Under the pieces are notes generated by a model, which saw only the letters and a program-made list of their open reading frames with translations, was not told the DNA's origin and ran no database searches. The position numbers were made by a program, and so were the translations under genes. Shown here piece by piece: positions 56,489 to 64,000 of a stretch of 64,000 nucleotides of DNA. Source of the stretch: Bacilli bacterium (lineage in GTDB: Bacteria > Bacillota > Bacilli > Paenibacillales > NBRC-103111); NCBI GenBank assembly GCA_028287395.1, contig JAQBPR010000227.1, positions 1-64,000 on the forward strand, read 5' to 3'. Every line of letters begins with the position of its first letter. The first letter of the stretch is position 1.

Positions 56489-56863
56489 TCAGGAATGCTT
56501 CCAAGCCACAACGGCAAGCATAACCCAACCTATTAAAAATGCTAAACCACCCAGCGGTGTAATTGCGCCAAGATTCTTTATTCCACTTAAGCTTAGTGCA
56601 TACAAACTGCCTGAGAACAATACAATCCCAGTAAAAAAAAGCCAACCTGACCAACTCAGTGCTGCACTATTCGGAACTTTAGTAGAAACCAGTGCGATCA
56701 CAATTAGCGCCAGCGCATGGTACATTTGGTATTGTACCCCGGTTTGATACACAGAAAGCATATCGGCGGAAAGCATTTTTTTTAGCTGATGAGCTCCAAA
56801 TGCGCCAAGTGCTACTGCTAAAAAAGCATTTACACTGCCTAAAAAAAGAAATGTTCTAAACAT
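56489..56863 (-). CDS. DUF423 family membrane protein
   Basis: 124 aa with four helices. GSVNAFLAVALGAFGAHQLKK at the N-terminus, YQMYHALALI and GSLYALSLSG followed by ITPLGGLAFLIGWVMLA are the hallmarks of DUF423 (Bacillus YwdK type). The function is unknown. It lies 18 bases after the next upstream gene, with the ribosome site GGGAG, so it is likely co-transcribed with it. Confidence 0.9.
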   Translation of the reverse strand: MFRTFLFLGSVNAFLAVALGAFGAHQLKKMLSADMLSVYQTGVQYQMYHALALIVIALVSTKVPNSAALSWSGWLFFTGIVLFSGSLYALSLSGIKNLGAITPLGGLAFLIGWVMLAVVAWKHS

Positions 56864-56881
56864 AATACGCTCCCTTGTTGC

Positions 56882-57184
56882 TTAAAATTCTCCAATATCA
56901 TGCTGTCCTACAATCAAGGTGACAGGCTCGAGGAACACCTTAACCACACTGCTTTCCCCAAGCAAATTAATTTCTAAATCAGTAATTTTCGAACGCTTTA
57001 TTGCATCTTCAGACCTCTTATCGTAGACAACGGAAAATTCTTTCAACCCAAGCGGATAAGTAACCACAGTTGCACCAATTGTAGGTATAGGAGTCTCTAC
57101 TTCGCCATGATCAAAAACAACTTCAAGTATAATTTCTTCGTTCATATCGACGATTTTTACCAACTGACAAATGTCATACCTCAT
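56882..57184 (-). CDS. Unknown small protein, 100 aa
   Basis: From ATG 57184 with GAGGGAGGG upstream; the longer ORF in the track is not supported. A predicted all-beta protein (YDICQLVKIVDMNEEIILEVVFDHGEVETP, IGATVVTYPLG, VVKVFLEPVTLIVG) without membrane segments or cysteine clusters. I do not recognise a family. Its neighbours are the DUF423 gene and a DNA glycosylase in the same direction; spacing of 78 bases upstream and 18 downstream suggests an operon. Confidence 0.65.
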   Translation of the reverse strand: MRYDICQLVKIVDMNEEIILEVVFDHGEVETPIPTIGATVVTYPLGLKEFSVVYDKRSEDAIKRSKITDLEINLLGESSVVKVFLEPVTLIVGQHDIGEF

Positions 57185-57262
57185 GCGAACCCTCCCTCTT
57201 TTAATGAATTGTAACATATTTTCAAAGAAAAATGCAGGTAGATATTTCTTCTCCAAAGCGCA

Positions 57263-57748
57263 TTACACTCTAATGGCACTCCACGCCGCCCATTTATTTG
57301 CAAAGGATAACGTGTGTGCTGGACTGGATGACGGAAGTTTATGAAACGCCAAAAGACTTAAATCCAAAGCTGGCGAAATATTCTTCATGAATAGATCATA
57401 GGCTTTAGCACCGTTAAAATAAATGGTTTGAATGTCTGGAAACGTCGAAAATAACAGCTCGAAATTATTCATAATCGGTTTTTGTATATTGGAATCCAAA
57501 CTTCCTACACGTTCGCAATGACTAATTACGTCCCATAAAGCGATCCGTTGCGATAATACGAATTGGATACGTTTGCCGTATTCCTGATCCGGTTTTTGGT
57601 CACATAAGGCATAGATCAGCGGCCAAAATTGGTTTCGCGGATGAGCGTAGTATTGCTGTTGCCGTAAAGATTCTATTCCGGGCATCGATCCTAGAATAAT
57701 CTTATTGCAAAACTTGTTTGCAATCCAGGAAAATGAAGTTACTTGCAT
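57263..57748 (-). CDS. DNA-deoxyinosine glycosylase, uracil-DNA glycosylase superfamily
   Basis: 161 aa. IILGSMPGIESLRQQQYYAHPRNQFWPLI is the signature of the hypoxanthine-DNA glycosylase (UDG family 6) group, with the Asn in HPRNQFW, and the C-terminal KLPSSSPAH supplies the second active-site loop. It removes deaminated adenine (hypoxanthine) from DNA. The start overlaps the end of the isomerase gene by 10 bases. Secure as superfamily, likely for the subfamily. Confidence 0.9.
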   Translation of the reverse strand: MQVTSFSWIANKFCNKIILGSMPGIESLRQQQYYAHPRNQFWPLIYALCDQKPDQEYGKRIQFVLSQRIALWDVISHCERVGSLDSNIQKPIMNNFELLFSTFPDIQTIYFNGAKAYDLFMKNISPALDLSLLAFHKLPSSSPAHTLSFANKWAAWSAIRV

Positions 57749-58515
57749 ACATTTAATAGCGATAAAATATTAGCTTTAAATTCATTTATCGCGATGTCTG
57801 TATCTTTGCTGTACTTGCATTCCAGTCCGATATATCCAGCAAAGCCCGTTGCTTGAATAGCTCGTAAAATATTCGCATAATTTAACTCTCCCGTACCAGG
57901 CTCTTGACGTCCTGGATTATCTGCTATGTGGTAATGGTTGATTCGATCAACATAATTTGTTGCATTACGTATGACGTTGCCTTCACTTATTTGCTGATGA
58001 TATACATCGAAAACCAATTTCACATACGGGCTGTCCACCTGATCAATAACAGCTGCTGCGTCATCCGAACGCACCAGGAAATGACCTTGATGATCAACAA
58101 GTGTATTCAAGGGTTCAAGTTCCAATACTAACCCCGCTTTCTCCAGCATGGGTACGCAAAGCTTCAGAGTATCCACCATCGTTTTTAACTGAACTGCGCG
58201 TGGAATATTTGCAAGCTCATTACCCGTCTGCGAAACAATCGACTGTATATTCAAAATTCGACACGCTTCAATGGTTTGACGCAGACCTTCAATATATTGA
58301 TCACGTAGCCCTATGTCTACTAAGCTTATGAACTTTGTACAAGTCGCCGAAATACCCACGCCAATTTGTTGCTGCTGCTTAGCCAAAGCTTTAATATCAG
58401 GCAATTCCCACCAGCAGTAATACTCCAGTCCTTGGAAGTCATGTTCCTTCACTTTTTGCAGATGATATATAACGTCTTTTCCTGAATAGGCTCCAATACA
58501 TAATGAATATTTCAA
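57739..58515 (-). CDS. Sugar-phosphate isomerase/epimerase family TIM barrel (Hyi-like)
   Basis: 258 aa of the xylose-isomerase-like TIM barrel family, closest in look to hydroxypyruvate isomerase. The expected metal ligands are visible: Glu in LVLELEPLN, Asp/His in LVFDVYHQQ, His in RINHYHIADNPGRQEPGTGELNY, and Glu in YIGLECKY. The substrate cannot be assigned; it could be hydroxypyruvate, an inosose or another small sugar. It is 2 bases from the DUF2652 gene upstream and overlaps the glycosylase gene downstream. Confidence 0.85.
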   Translation of the reverse strand: MKYSLCIGAYSGKDVIYHLQKVKEHDFQGLEYYCWWELPDIKALAKQQQQIGVGISATCTKFISLVDIGLRDQYIEGLRQTIEACRILNIQSIVSQTGNELANIPRAVQLKTMVDTLKLCVPMLEKAGLVLELEPLNTLVDHQGHFLVRSDDAAAVIDQVDSPYVKLVFDVYHQQISEGNVIRNATNYVDRINHYHIADNPGRQEPGTGELNYANILRAIQATGFAGYIGLECKYSKDTDIAINEFKANILSLLNVCK

Positions 58516-58517
58516 AG

Positions 58518-59216
58518 CTACACTCCCTTTTTATTAGTGAAAATTTTCTTAACTTCATTTTTTAATTTATACAAGAAGGTATTGTACTGCTTTTTCGCCA
58601 AGTGAGGTTCGTTATATGGATAAAATACACGAGTCTTCACTTCGCCTATTTCTTCGTAGTATTCCTTCCCTTCATGAAAATGAATGGGGTTCGAAAATTG
58701 AATATACTGAAAGGCATCTTCAGTAATTAGTAAATATTCGTTGGAATTTACCGAGTTTTTCAATAAACGATGGAGGATAATCACATCAACACCTGAAAGC
58801 TCTTCATATTGGTCAATTTGATAAATTAAAATTTTGCCGCTATGCAGGATCACCTTTAATTTTAAATTCGTCACATTGGTGCAAGCGGTACAGCCACATA
58901 GATTAGATTCGGCTAATTCCCTTACTTTCTCTGAAAAAACCTCAAAGAATAACAAAATTCTATCACCAATATTTTCACTTATTTCTTGCCCACGGGTTGG
59001 ATTCGTATCTCTATGAGCATATAAAAATACGGCATCCCCTTCCAGCTTACTTACTAGAAATGGAATTTTCACTTGTTGAATAATCGTTTTGGTGAGCTCT
59101 GTTATGATCGTCTGACTATGTTTGATAGACTGTCTGTTAGACAACATGAACTTAGTATACCCGCTGATATCTGCGATCAATAAAAGTGAATCAATCTCTT
59201 TGGGTACTGAGGACAT
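58518..59216 (-). CDS. DUF2652 protein, class III nucleotidyl-cyclase-like
   Basis: 232 aa from ATG 59216 (AAGGAG 7 bases upstream; the track start at 59303 is unsupported). SLLLIADISGYTKFMLSN and VSKLEGDAVFLYA match the core strands of class III adenylyl-cyclase-like folds (the metal Asp in ADISGYT and Asp in EGDAVF). A CxCxxC cluster, NLCGCTACTN (about residue 110), is inserted in the middle. Known DUF2652 proteins have no proven activity. It may be a signalling enzyme or a ligand-binding relative. Confidence 0.82.
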   Translation of the reverse strand: MSSVPKEIDSLLLIADISGYTKFMLSNRQSIKHSQTIITELTKTIIQQVKIPFLVSKLEGDAVFLYAHRDTNPTRGQEISENIGDRILLFFEVFSEKVRELAESNLCGCTACTNVTNLKLKVILHSGKILIYQIDQYEELSGVDVIILHRLLKNSVNSNEYLLITEDAFQYIQFSNPIHFHEGKEYYEEIGEVKTRVFYPYNEPHLAKKQYNTFLYKLKNEVKKIFTNKKGV

Positions 59217-59306
59217 CGTATCACTCCTTCGATTCATTTCCAGTAAATTATAACACGTAAATTTAGATGATATTACATAAATATAAGCTTGATAGGATGC
59301 CACGTT

Positions 59307-59384
59307 ATGGGGAGGTCTGGAAAATACGGGGAAAGCTTGGGGCAGGCATTCATTGAAGAACTGGAGATGCCTAAAGCATCCTAA
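59307..59384 (+). CDS. Possible micro-ORF, 25 aa
   Basis: Antisense to the local gene direction. ATG 59307 is preceded by AGGAT 9 bases away and encodes a compact peptide that starts MGRSGKYGESLGQAFIEEL, ending at TAA 59382. It overlaps the stop of the mutarotase-like gene. There is no promoter that I can defend. The composition looks protein-like but no family is recognised. Confidence 0.25.
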   Translation: MGRSGKYGESLGQAFIEELEMPKAS

Positions 59385-60268
59385 GAACTGAAAAAATCAT
59401 AAGTACGTGTCCATGATTGGACTTCTCCGGGATTTAAGTGAATATGGATAAAAACCTCGGGTGAAACCACATGTGATGCTCCCCATACTGCTATCATAGA
59501 AGCAGGAAAGCTGCTCGTCTCACGAACTCCAACGCCACTAGGTGTATGTGTTAATTCCCATTGAACCTGCTGATTTTCCGGGAATCCCTTGAGCCTGCAA
59601 TAAAACTCGTGATTTGGTTTTTTGCTCCACTTCACTTCATTTCCGGACAAAAGGAGAATTGTGGGAGTGTATACCTTTTCCATGAGCTCTAATTCCAGAG
59701 GAAAAGAAAATTTCAAGCAATAATCCGGACCGACGGAATGACCGTCAATACCGATAAAATTATGCGTATATTCATTTGTGTCAATCACTTTACTGCCTAT
59801 ATTATGTAAACTGTAATCAATGCGTAAGCTTGCCCCTTGAATGGAGAGCTGTTTCACTAATTTAGCCGCATATCCATTACATTCTTTAGGCTGCACCACA
59901 TATTGCACACTTTGCTGCCCGTTGTTAGTGACTTCAATAGAAAAGGGTGAAATAGGATAGGCTTTATAAAACGCATATTTCAGTTCATCTTCACGCTTCA
60001 ATAGTCCAACGCCAAGCTTTGGAAAATAATCCCCCATCCCAATCTCTTCGAAACCAATCGCTTCCATAAGTCCAAATTCATTGCATATTCCGGCTCCGCC
60101 TGTTAAAAAAGGAGAGGTTTCTTTTTCAAACACGCAAAAGGTATGATTACCTGCTTTAAGACGTACTTGAGTTATAAAACCTGACCAGTCGAATCGAGAA
60201 CCCTGATAATCTCCTATTTCAGCTAGTTCTACTAAAAGTTCTTCATTAGATAAATATTGTGAGCCCAT
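59381..60268 (-). CDS. Aldose-1-epimerase-like (galactose mutarotase fold) protein
   Basis: 295 aa from ATG 60268 (GAGGAG 9 bases upstream; the longer ORF is not needed). Predicted all-beta sandwich; YTHNFIGIDGHSVGPDYCLKF is the conserved His/Asp/Glu-type region of mutarotase-like proteins, and FEEIGMGDYFPKLGVGLL is also typical. It could interconvert anomers of the sugar released by the adjacent phosphorylases (inference from position). It is separated from the GH94 gene by 65 bases containing a hairpin. Confidence 0.78.
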   Translation of the reverse strand: MGSQYLSNEELLVELAEIGDYQGSRFDWSGFITQVRLKAGNHTFCVFEKETSPFLTGGAGICNEFGLMEAIGFEEIGMGDYFPKLGVGLLKREDELKYAFYKAYPISPFSIEVTNNGQQSVQYVVQPKECNGYAAKLVKQLSIQGASLRIDYSLHNIGSKVIDTNEYTHNFIGIDGHSVGPDYCLKFSFPLELELMEKVYTPTILLLSGNEVKWSKKPNHEFYCRLKGFPENQQVQWELTHTPSGVGVRETSSFPASMIAVWGASHVVSPEVFIHIHLNPGEVQSWTRTYDFFSS

Positions 60269-60293
60269 AATTGAAATCTCCTCGAATGGTATT

Positions 60294-60328
60294 AAACACC
60301 CCCCTATCTTTGAAAACAAGGGGTTGTT
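60294..60328 (-). other. Intercistronic hairpin in the phosphorylase operon
   Basis: AACA-C-CCCC pairs with GGGG-T-TGTT around a 16-base loop between the GH94 stop and the mutarotase-like start. No long U tract follows, so it may lower, but should not abolish, read-through. Confidence 0.35.
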
Positions 60329-60333
60329 GTACA

Positions 60334-63075
60334 TTATTTTTGCAGAAAAACTTCAATGGTATGTGTTGTTTGATCTGGCAATGAGGTCAGAATTTGACGC
60401 TTAATAATACATGAGGCTTGAAGGTTCTCATACAAAACCTCTTGATTGTTCAAAGTAACCTTGCCAATCTTATATTGTTTATAATCCAAATGCGCTGCGT
60501 TTTTATATACAATTTTTAAAGTTTTATCGGCAAATAAAGTGACCATAGAAGCTTGATGATTATCATCGAACTGATGTATGAGAAGCTTGGGTTCAAGCTG
60601 CAAATCGCCTAGTTTCCCTTTTACCCCAAATACTTCGGTTACCATAGTTAAAAGCAGCCAGCTTGCCGATCCTGTGAGATAGGGGTACATTCCTCTCCCT
60701 TTTTCATTGATGTACTCAGGTATCCCCGGATAGATTCGGCTCCGTTCAAAGTCTGTGCTTAGCTTGTAAATGGAAGATAGCACCTCATGTCCTTCTTTAA
60801 CAAAGCCTCGTTTATAGAGCGCATTAGCGTACATGACAGACATATGGCTAAACATCGCGCCATTTTCTTTATGGCCATAAGCAAAGCCAAATGCCCGCCC
60901 CAAATTTTGTTGTATCGTTCCGAAACGGGAGTTTAAGCGATAGCCAATTTGGGGGTCCTTTAAATATTTATCCACAGCACTAGCTACCATTCTTACTTGC
61001 TCATCTGTGGCTGACCCACCCATGATAGCAAAAACCTGCCCTGTTAATGTAATCCGAACACCTGCTGGATGGTCGCCTTCCACACGAATCCCATCATTAT
61101 TATAGTAGCCATTAAACCACGCATAGCCTGCGCTATTTTGAATCCACTCATTCTTCCTTATATGTTCAAAGATCCAGCCCGCTTTCTTGGCTAAATCCTG
61201 AGCCACTGCTTCAATGCTTAAGCTTACTTTTTTCCCGCTGACTGATATTGGGCATGTTTCATAATATCGGTCTAACAATGCAAGCTTTTCAATAATCGAA
61301 TCGTAATCTATTGAATGAAAGATGGAGTCTAAAAGCACGTTCATTTCCTCAGCTAATTCAATTTGATCCAGACCTAATTTCTCTTTCAAACTGAGCAACA
61401 ACTTACTAATCTCTACAAGGTTGCTTGCATAAAACGCTGTAAAGGCAACACTTTCTCCTCTATCCGAAGCCAAGTCTAAACCATCGTTCCAATCTGCACC
61501 CTCAAGCTTAATATTGTTATGTTCACCCACATTGAAAAAAGGAACTAAATTTTGCAATAAAAGATGTTCTAAAATAGAGCCTTGATAAACTTGGCCTTCT
61601 GCTGTTTTCAGTTGATTGCCTTCTTCAGGCTTCCATGACAGATCTATATCTTTACTGCGCTTAATGTATTTATCCTTGAAGTAGCATTGTTCCTGCAATA
61701 AGAAGGGAAGATCCCCGGATTGATTAATATAAAATAAGGTGGTCAGAAAAGGCCAAGTGCCATGATCCATCCAAACGCGTGGAATATTGTTGCGATCCGC
61801 AACAAATTCACCCGATTTCGTCCCAATAATCGTTGCATTGCTTCCATCTATACGCACACCGGCAAAATTGTTAAACAATAAATGTCTCACATCTGCGGGT
61901 TCAGTAATTAATAAGGCTAAACAGTCTTGCCAAAGGTCTCTCCAGCCGCGTCCACCCCGACCGTAATCATGACTGGGGAGAAAAGAATTGCCATAGATCC
62001 GTCTCAGTATCGGCTGTAACGTAACCCATTTCATCCATACATCATAGTCATGATTTCCGGATTGAAAGGCGACTGCATTTATTTTATTTTGCCAAAATTG
62101 GATATTGCGTTGGAAAAGCAGATCAAATTTACTTGTGGAAACATACTTTTGGAGATAATATGCTTCATTTATCCGTTCATTCGAGATCACCATGGCAATG
62201 GTATAACATTTAGATTGCCCAGGCAATATTACAGCATCGCGAAATCTTATCGCACCCATCGATTCATAACCCTCAAGCTCAGTTCCTGAGCCTGTTGGGG
62301 CCGATAAATTTTTAACAATCGATTCGGGCCAGTCTAAGCTTCCGCCTTCACCAATATATTCCTCTAATATAGGAAAGAAGCCGACTGGCGCTTCTTCTTC
62401 ACCCTCTCTTGCTAACACACTATAGGACACATGATTAATGCGATGTCCTCTCTCGTCAAAGGTTAAAGCAGGCTGCAATTCAATTCCATTGGATAAGGTA
62501 TACATCCGGTGCAGCAGAGAAGTCACATGGCGATGATCGCGAATCTCATCAGCAGACCGGCCATATAGCGGGATAGCAGCTGTAGGTGTGATGCGTATGG
62601 AATCGCTGCTCGTATTCGTAATCGTAATTTTCATTAATTCTACTTTATCAGATTCGATCGGGACAAAGCTGATGATTTCAGATTTTATACCAAGTGAAGG
62701 ATTAACGCGTACAACTTTATGCCAGAGAAATCCCGCATCCAAGGTTACTTGCTCTAGCTCATTCACAAATAAATTCGCTTTTTGCGTTACAGAGTTACCT
62801 GCAGCTGACCATGGTCCTTTTCCTGCGATATACACCCAAAAATTTCGCGACGCTTTAGAATTATGCAATTCATCCAAAGAAACAGGCGGGGTTAAAAAGG
62901 TGTACTGACTAGACTTAATATCCCCATGTAAAATCGGTGAAATTGCGGATAGCATACCTGCTTCATTCGCAAGCGGAAAATATAGATAGCTTGATTCATT
63001 CGGTTTATCTATACTAAAGTCCCCTTGATCCCCTATGAATTTCCATCCCACTTTTTCTTTCTGTAGTTGAGTCAT
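60334..63075 (-). CDS. GH94-type disaccharide phosphorylase
   Basis: 913 aa. An N-terminal beta-sandwich (about 1-300; the GPWSAAGNS and LYGRSADEIRDH segments), a linker helix, an (alpha/alpha)6 barrel (about 330-800; HDYGRGGRGWRDLWQD, VWMDHGTWPFLT, GADWNDGLD with the presumed catalytic Asp528) and a C-terminal beta domain. Length and motifs match GH94 phosphorylases such as cellobiose and laminaribiose phosphorylases, which split a beta-linked disaccharide with phosphate into glucose-1-phosphate and a sugar. Paenibacillus laminaribiose phosphorylase has nearly this length, so that activity is a good guess but unproven. 19 bases after the next upstream gene. Confidence 0.88.
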   Translation of the reverse strand: MTQLQKEKVGWKFIGDQGDFSIDKPNESSYLYFPLANEAGMLSAISPILHGDIKSSQYTFLTPPVSLDELHNSKASRNFWVYIAGKGPWSAAGNSVTQKANLFVNELEQVTLDAGFLWHKVVRVNPSLGIKSEIISFVPIESDKVELMKITITNTSSDSIRITPTAAIPLYGRSADEIRDHRHVTSLLHRMYTLSNGIELQPALTFDERGHRINHVSYSVLAREGEEEAPVGFFPILEEYIGEGGSLDWPESIVKNLSAPTGSGTELEGYESMGAIRFRDAVILPGQSKCYTIAMVISNERINEAYYLQKYVSTSKFDLLFQRNIQFWQNKINAVAFQSGNHDYDVWMKWVTLQPILRRIYGNSFLPSHDYGRGGRGWRDLWQDCLALLITEPADVRHLLFNNFAGVRIDGSNATIIGTKSGEFVADRNNIPRVWMDHGTWPFLTTLFYINQSGDLPFLLQEQCYFKDKYIKRSKDIDLSWKPEEGNQLKTAEGQVYQGSILEHLLLQNLVPFFNVGEHNNIKLEGADWNDGLDLASDRGESVAFTAFYASNLVEISKLLLSLKEKLGLDQIELAEEMNVLLDSIFHSIDYDSIIEKLALLDRYYETCPISVSGKKVSLSIEAVAQDLAKKAGWIFEHIRKNEWIQNSAGYAWFNGYYNNDGIRVEGDHPAGVRITLTGQVFAIMGGSATDEQVRMVASAVDKYLKDPQIGYRLNSRFGTIQQNLGRAFGFAYGHKENGAMFSHMSVMYANALYKRGFVKEGHEVLSSIYKLSTDFERSRIYPGIPEYINEKGRGMYPYLTGSASWLLLTMVTEVFGVKGKLGDLQLEPKLLIHQFDDNHQASMVTLFADKTLKIVYKNAAHLDYKQYKIGKVTLNNQEVLYENLQASCIIKRQILTSLPDQTTHTIEVFLQK

Positions 63076-63094
63076 TTATTTCCCAGCCCTCTCG

Positions 63095-64000
63095 TTATGT
63101 TAAATACACTTCTATTTGTTTGACTTGTTTATTTCTAATCCAATGTGCCCTCAAACCCTGAATGGTACTGCCGGCAATAGATTCAACTTCACCATTCTGC
63201 AAGGTTAAGATCATCCTTTCAATCAACGTCCCTTCATTGGAATCATAGGTATTGCGTCGATTTGGATTATGGTAAATAACGTCACAATGTCCCAAAAACT
63301 TCGCCTTCACCTGATCCTTACGATCAAACAACCATTCAGGAAGCAGTGGATGCAGCTGCATTTTCAATTGTCCCTCTTCCAGTACAAACGGTCGCTCGCC
63401 AAACATCATTACATTCCAAATGGAAAGGAATTCCGCAGTGGAACCGCTAAGTCTGGCAACAAAGCCTCTTCCATGCAAGCTAGGGTCAGGATTAGCACTA
63501 CTGGCAATAAAGGAGCTGTTTTCCACTGTGCTTCGTCCGTAAATTTCCGGGTCCATAAAAGGAATCATCACATGCTGCATTTCTTCATAAAACTCGCCGT
63601 ATAATTTGCCCTTCAACAATTCCAATAAATATTTATATTCCATATGCAAAAATACAGATTCATTTTCCAACCATCCTGCGGTAAAAGCTCTTGATCTCCC
63701 GATTTCTTGCGTTTGACCTTCTAATGAAGCATTCACTTTATACATTTTTAACTTTTTGTCATAAAGCTCACTATTTTTGATCTTTTTATACAGCTCGAGC
63801 TTTTGCTCGCGCGATGTGAGGATTTTCATTGCTTTTGTGGGTCCTTCTAAAAAATAAGGTAAATCAACACGTTGGAAACTTGTAACTCTAACAAAAGGTT
63901 GTTTTTTCGCATTGCACTTCATCTTGCCGGCTTCATCCAAAAGCGGTTCATGAGCCGTTGCCTCATAATAAAAATAGGTTGGATACATTCCATCGCCTAA
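63095..64000 (-). CDS. Carbohydrate phosphorylase-like protein, 5' end outside the window
   Basis: C-terminal part (about 300 aa) of a larger protein; the reading frame is open to the window edge (LGDGMYPTYFYYEATAHEP). The motif DPSLHGRGFVARLSGSTAEFLSIWNVMMFGERPF followed by LHPLLPEWLF is typical of the C-terminal region of large GH94/GH149/GH161-type phosphorylases. Together with the GH94 gene it suggests degradation of a beta-glucan chain and its disaccharide (inference). Which family it belongs to needs the missing N-terminal two thirds. Confidence 0.75.
   Translation of the reverse strand, partial: LGDGMYPTYFYYEATAHEPLLDEAGKMKCNAKKQPFVRVTSFQRVDLPYFLEGPTKAMKILTSREQKLELYKKIKNSELYDKKLKMYKVNASLEGQTQEIGRSRAFTAGWLENESVFLHMEYKYLLELLKGKLYGEFYEEMQHVMIPFMDPEIYGRSTVENSSFIASSANPDPSLHGRGFVARLSGSTAEFLSIWNVMMFGERPFVLEEGQLKMQLHPLLPEWLFDRKDQVKAKFLGHCDVIYHNPNRRNTYDSNEGTLIERMILTLQNGEVESIAGSTIQGLRAHWIRNKQVKQIEVYLT

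Overview
The window reads as chromosome of an endospore-forming low/mid-GC Gram-positive, most like Paenibacillaceae (inference). Support: many Bacillales sporulation genes (ytvI, ytrH, ytrI, ytoI, cotJABC, five YheC/YheD genes), strong AGGAGG-type ribosome binding sites, frequent TTG/GTG starts, the accD-accA-pyk order, the SufCDSUB order, and a disaccharide/beta-glucan phosphorylase locus. I see no rRNA, tRNA, CRISPR array, prophage or intact insertion sequence; gene density is high and almost all genes are full length.

Layout. 1-5.7 kb: a polyphosphate pair, ppx and ppk, converging with overlapping 3' ends; ppk carries a near-textbook PhoP box. Then ytvI and a thioesterase. 5.7-13.2 kb (minus): dnaE, a 62-aa protein, accD, accA, pyk (DNA replication, fatty-acid entry, glycolysis exit). 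13.3-15.9 kb: ytrH-ytrI-ytpI (plus) facing ytoI (minus). 15.9-18.7 kb: a nitrate-sensor-like GGDEF/EAL protein and a 75-aa membrane protein. 18.9-25.0 kb: five tandem ATP-grasp YheC/YheD spore-coat genes. 25.1-26.2 kb: cotJABC. 26.4-34.5 kb: a guanylate-kinase-like protein with an altered P-loop, a CNNM/CBS protein, radical SAM YfkAB, an MMPL exporter, UppP, and a YunD-type nucleotidase. 34.7-37.5 kb: a MoaD-MoaE fusion, MoeB and an HD-GYP phosphodiesterase. 37.5-44.5 kb: an NlpC/P60 lipoprotein and sufCDSUB. 44.7-52.4 kb: DUF1802, a frameshifted small gene, mtnK-mtnA, an orphan NDP-sugar epimerase, purT, mntH with two MntR-like boxes, and DUF1304. 52.5-59.2 kb: DUF1805, an unknown 153-aa protein, a PAS-GGDEF-EAL protein, an unknown polytopic membrane protein, DUF423, an unknown protein, a DNA-deoxyinosine glycosylase, a TIM-barrel isomerase and DUF2652. 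59.4-64.0 kb: a carbohydrate phosphorylase operon cut by the window end.

How they work together: three c-di-GMP enzymes (two GGDEF/EAL, one HD-GYP) lie within 40 kb; sporulation-coat functions occupy 18.9-26.2 kb; Fe-S assembly, Mo-cofactor, Mn uptake and phosphate storage genes form a metal/phosphate homeostasis theme with visible operators (PhoP, MntR, and a weaker Fur-like site).

Best candidates for something under-described: the five-gene ATP-grasp array with two alternating architectures; a membrane protein with repeated D-x3-H...H motifs; a guanylate-kinase paralogue whose P-loop lysine is replaced by arginine; a nested 113-nt palindrome at the left edge that shares a block with a second structured intergenic region; and two orphan non-coding signals around 38.7-39.1 kb.
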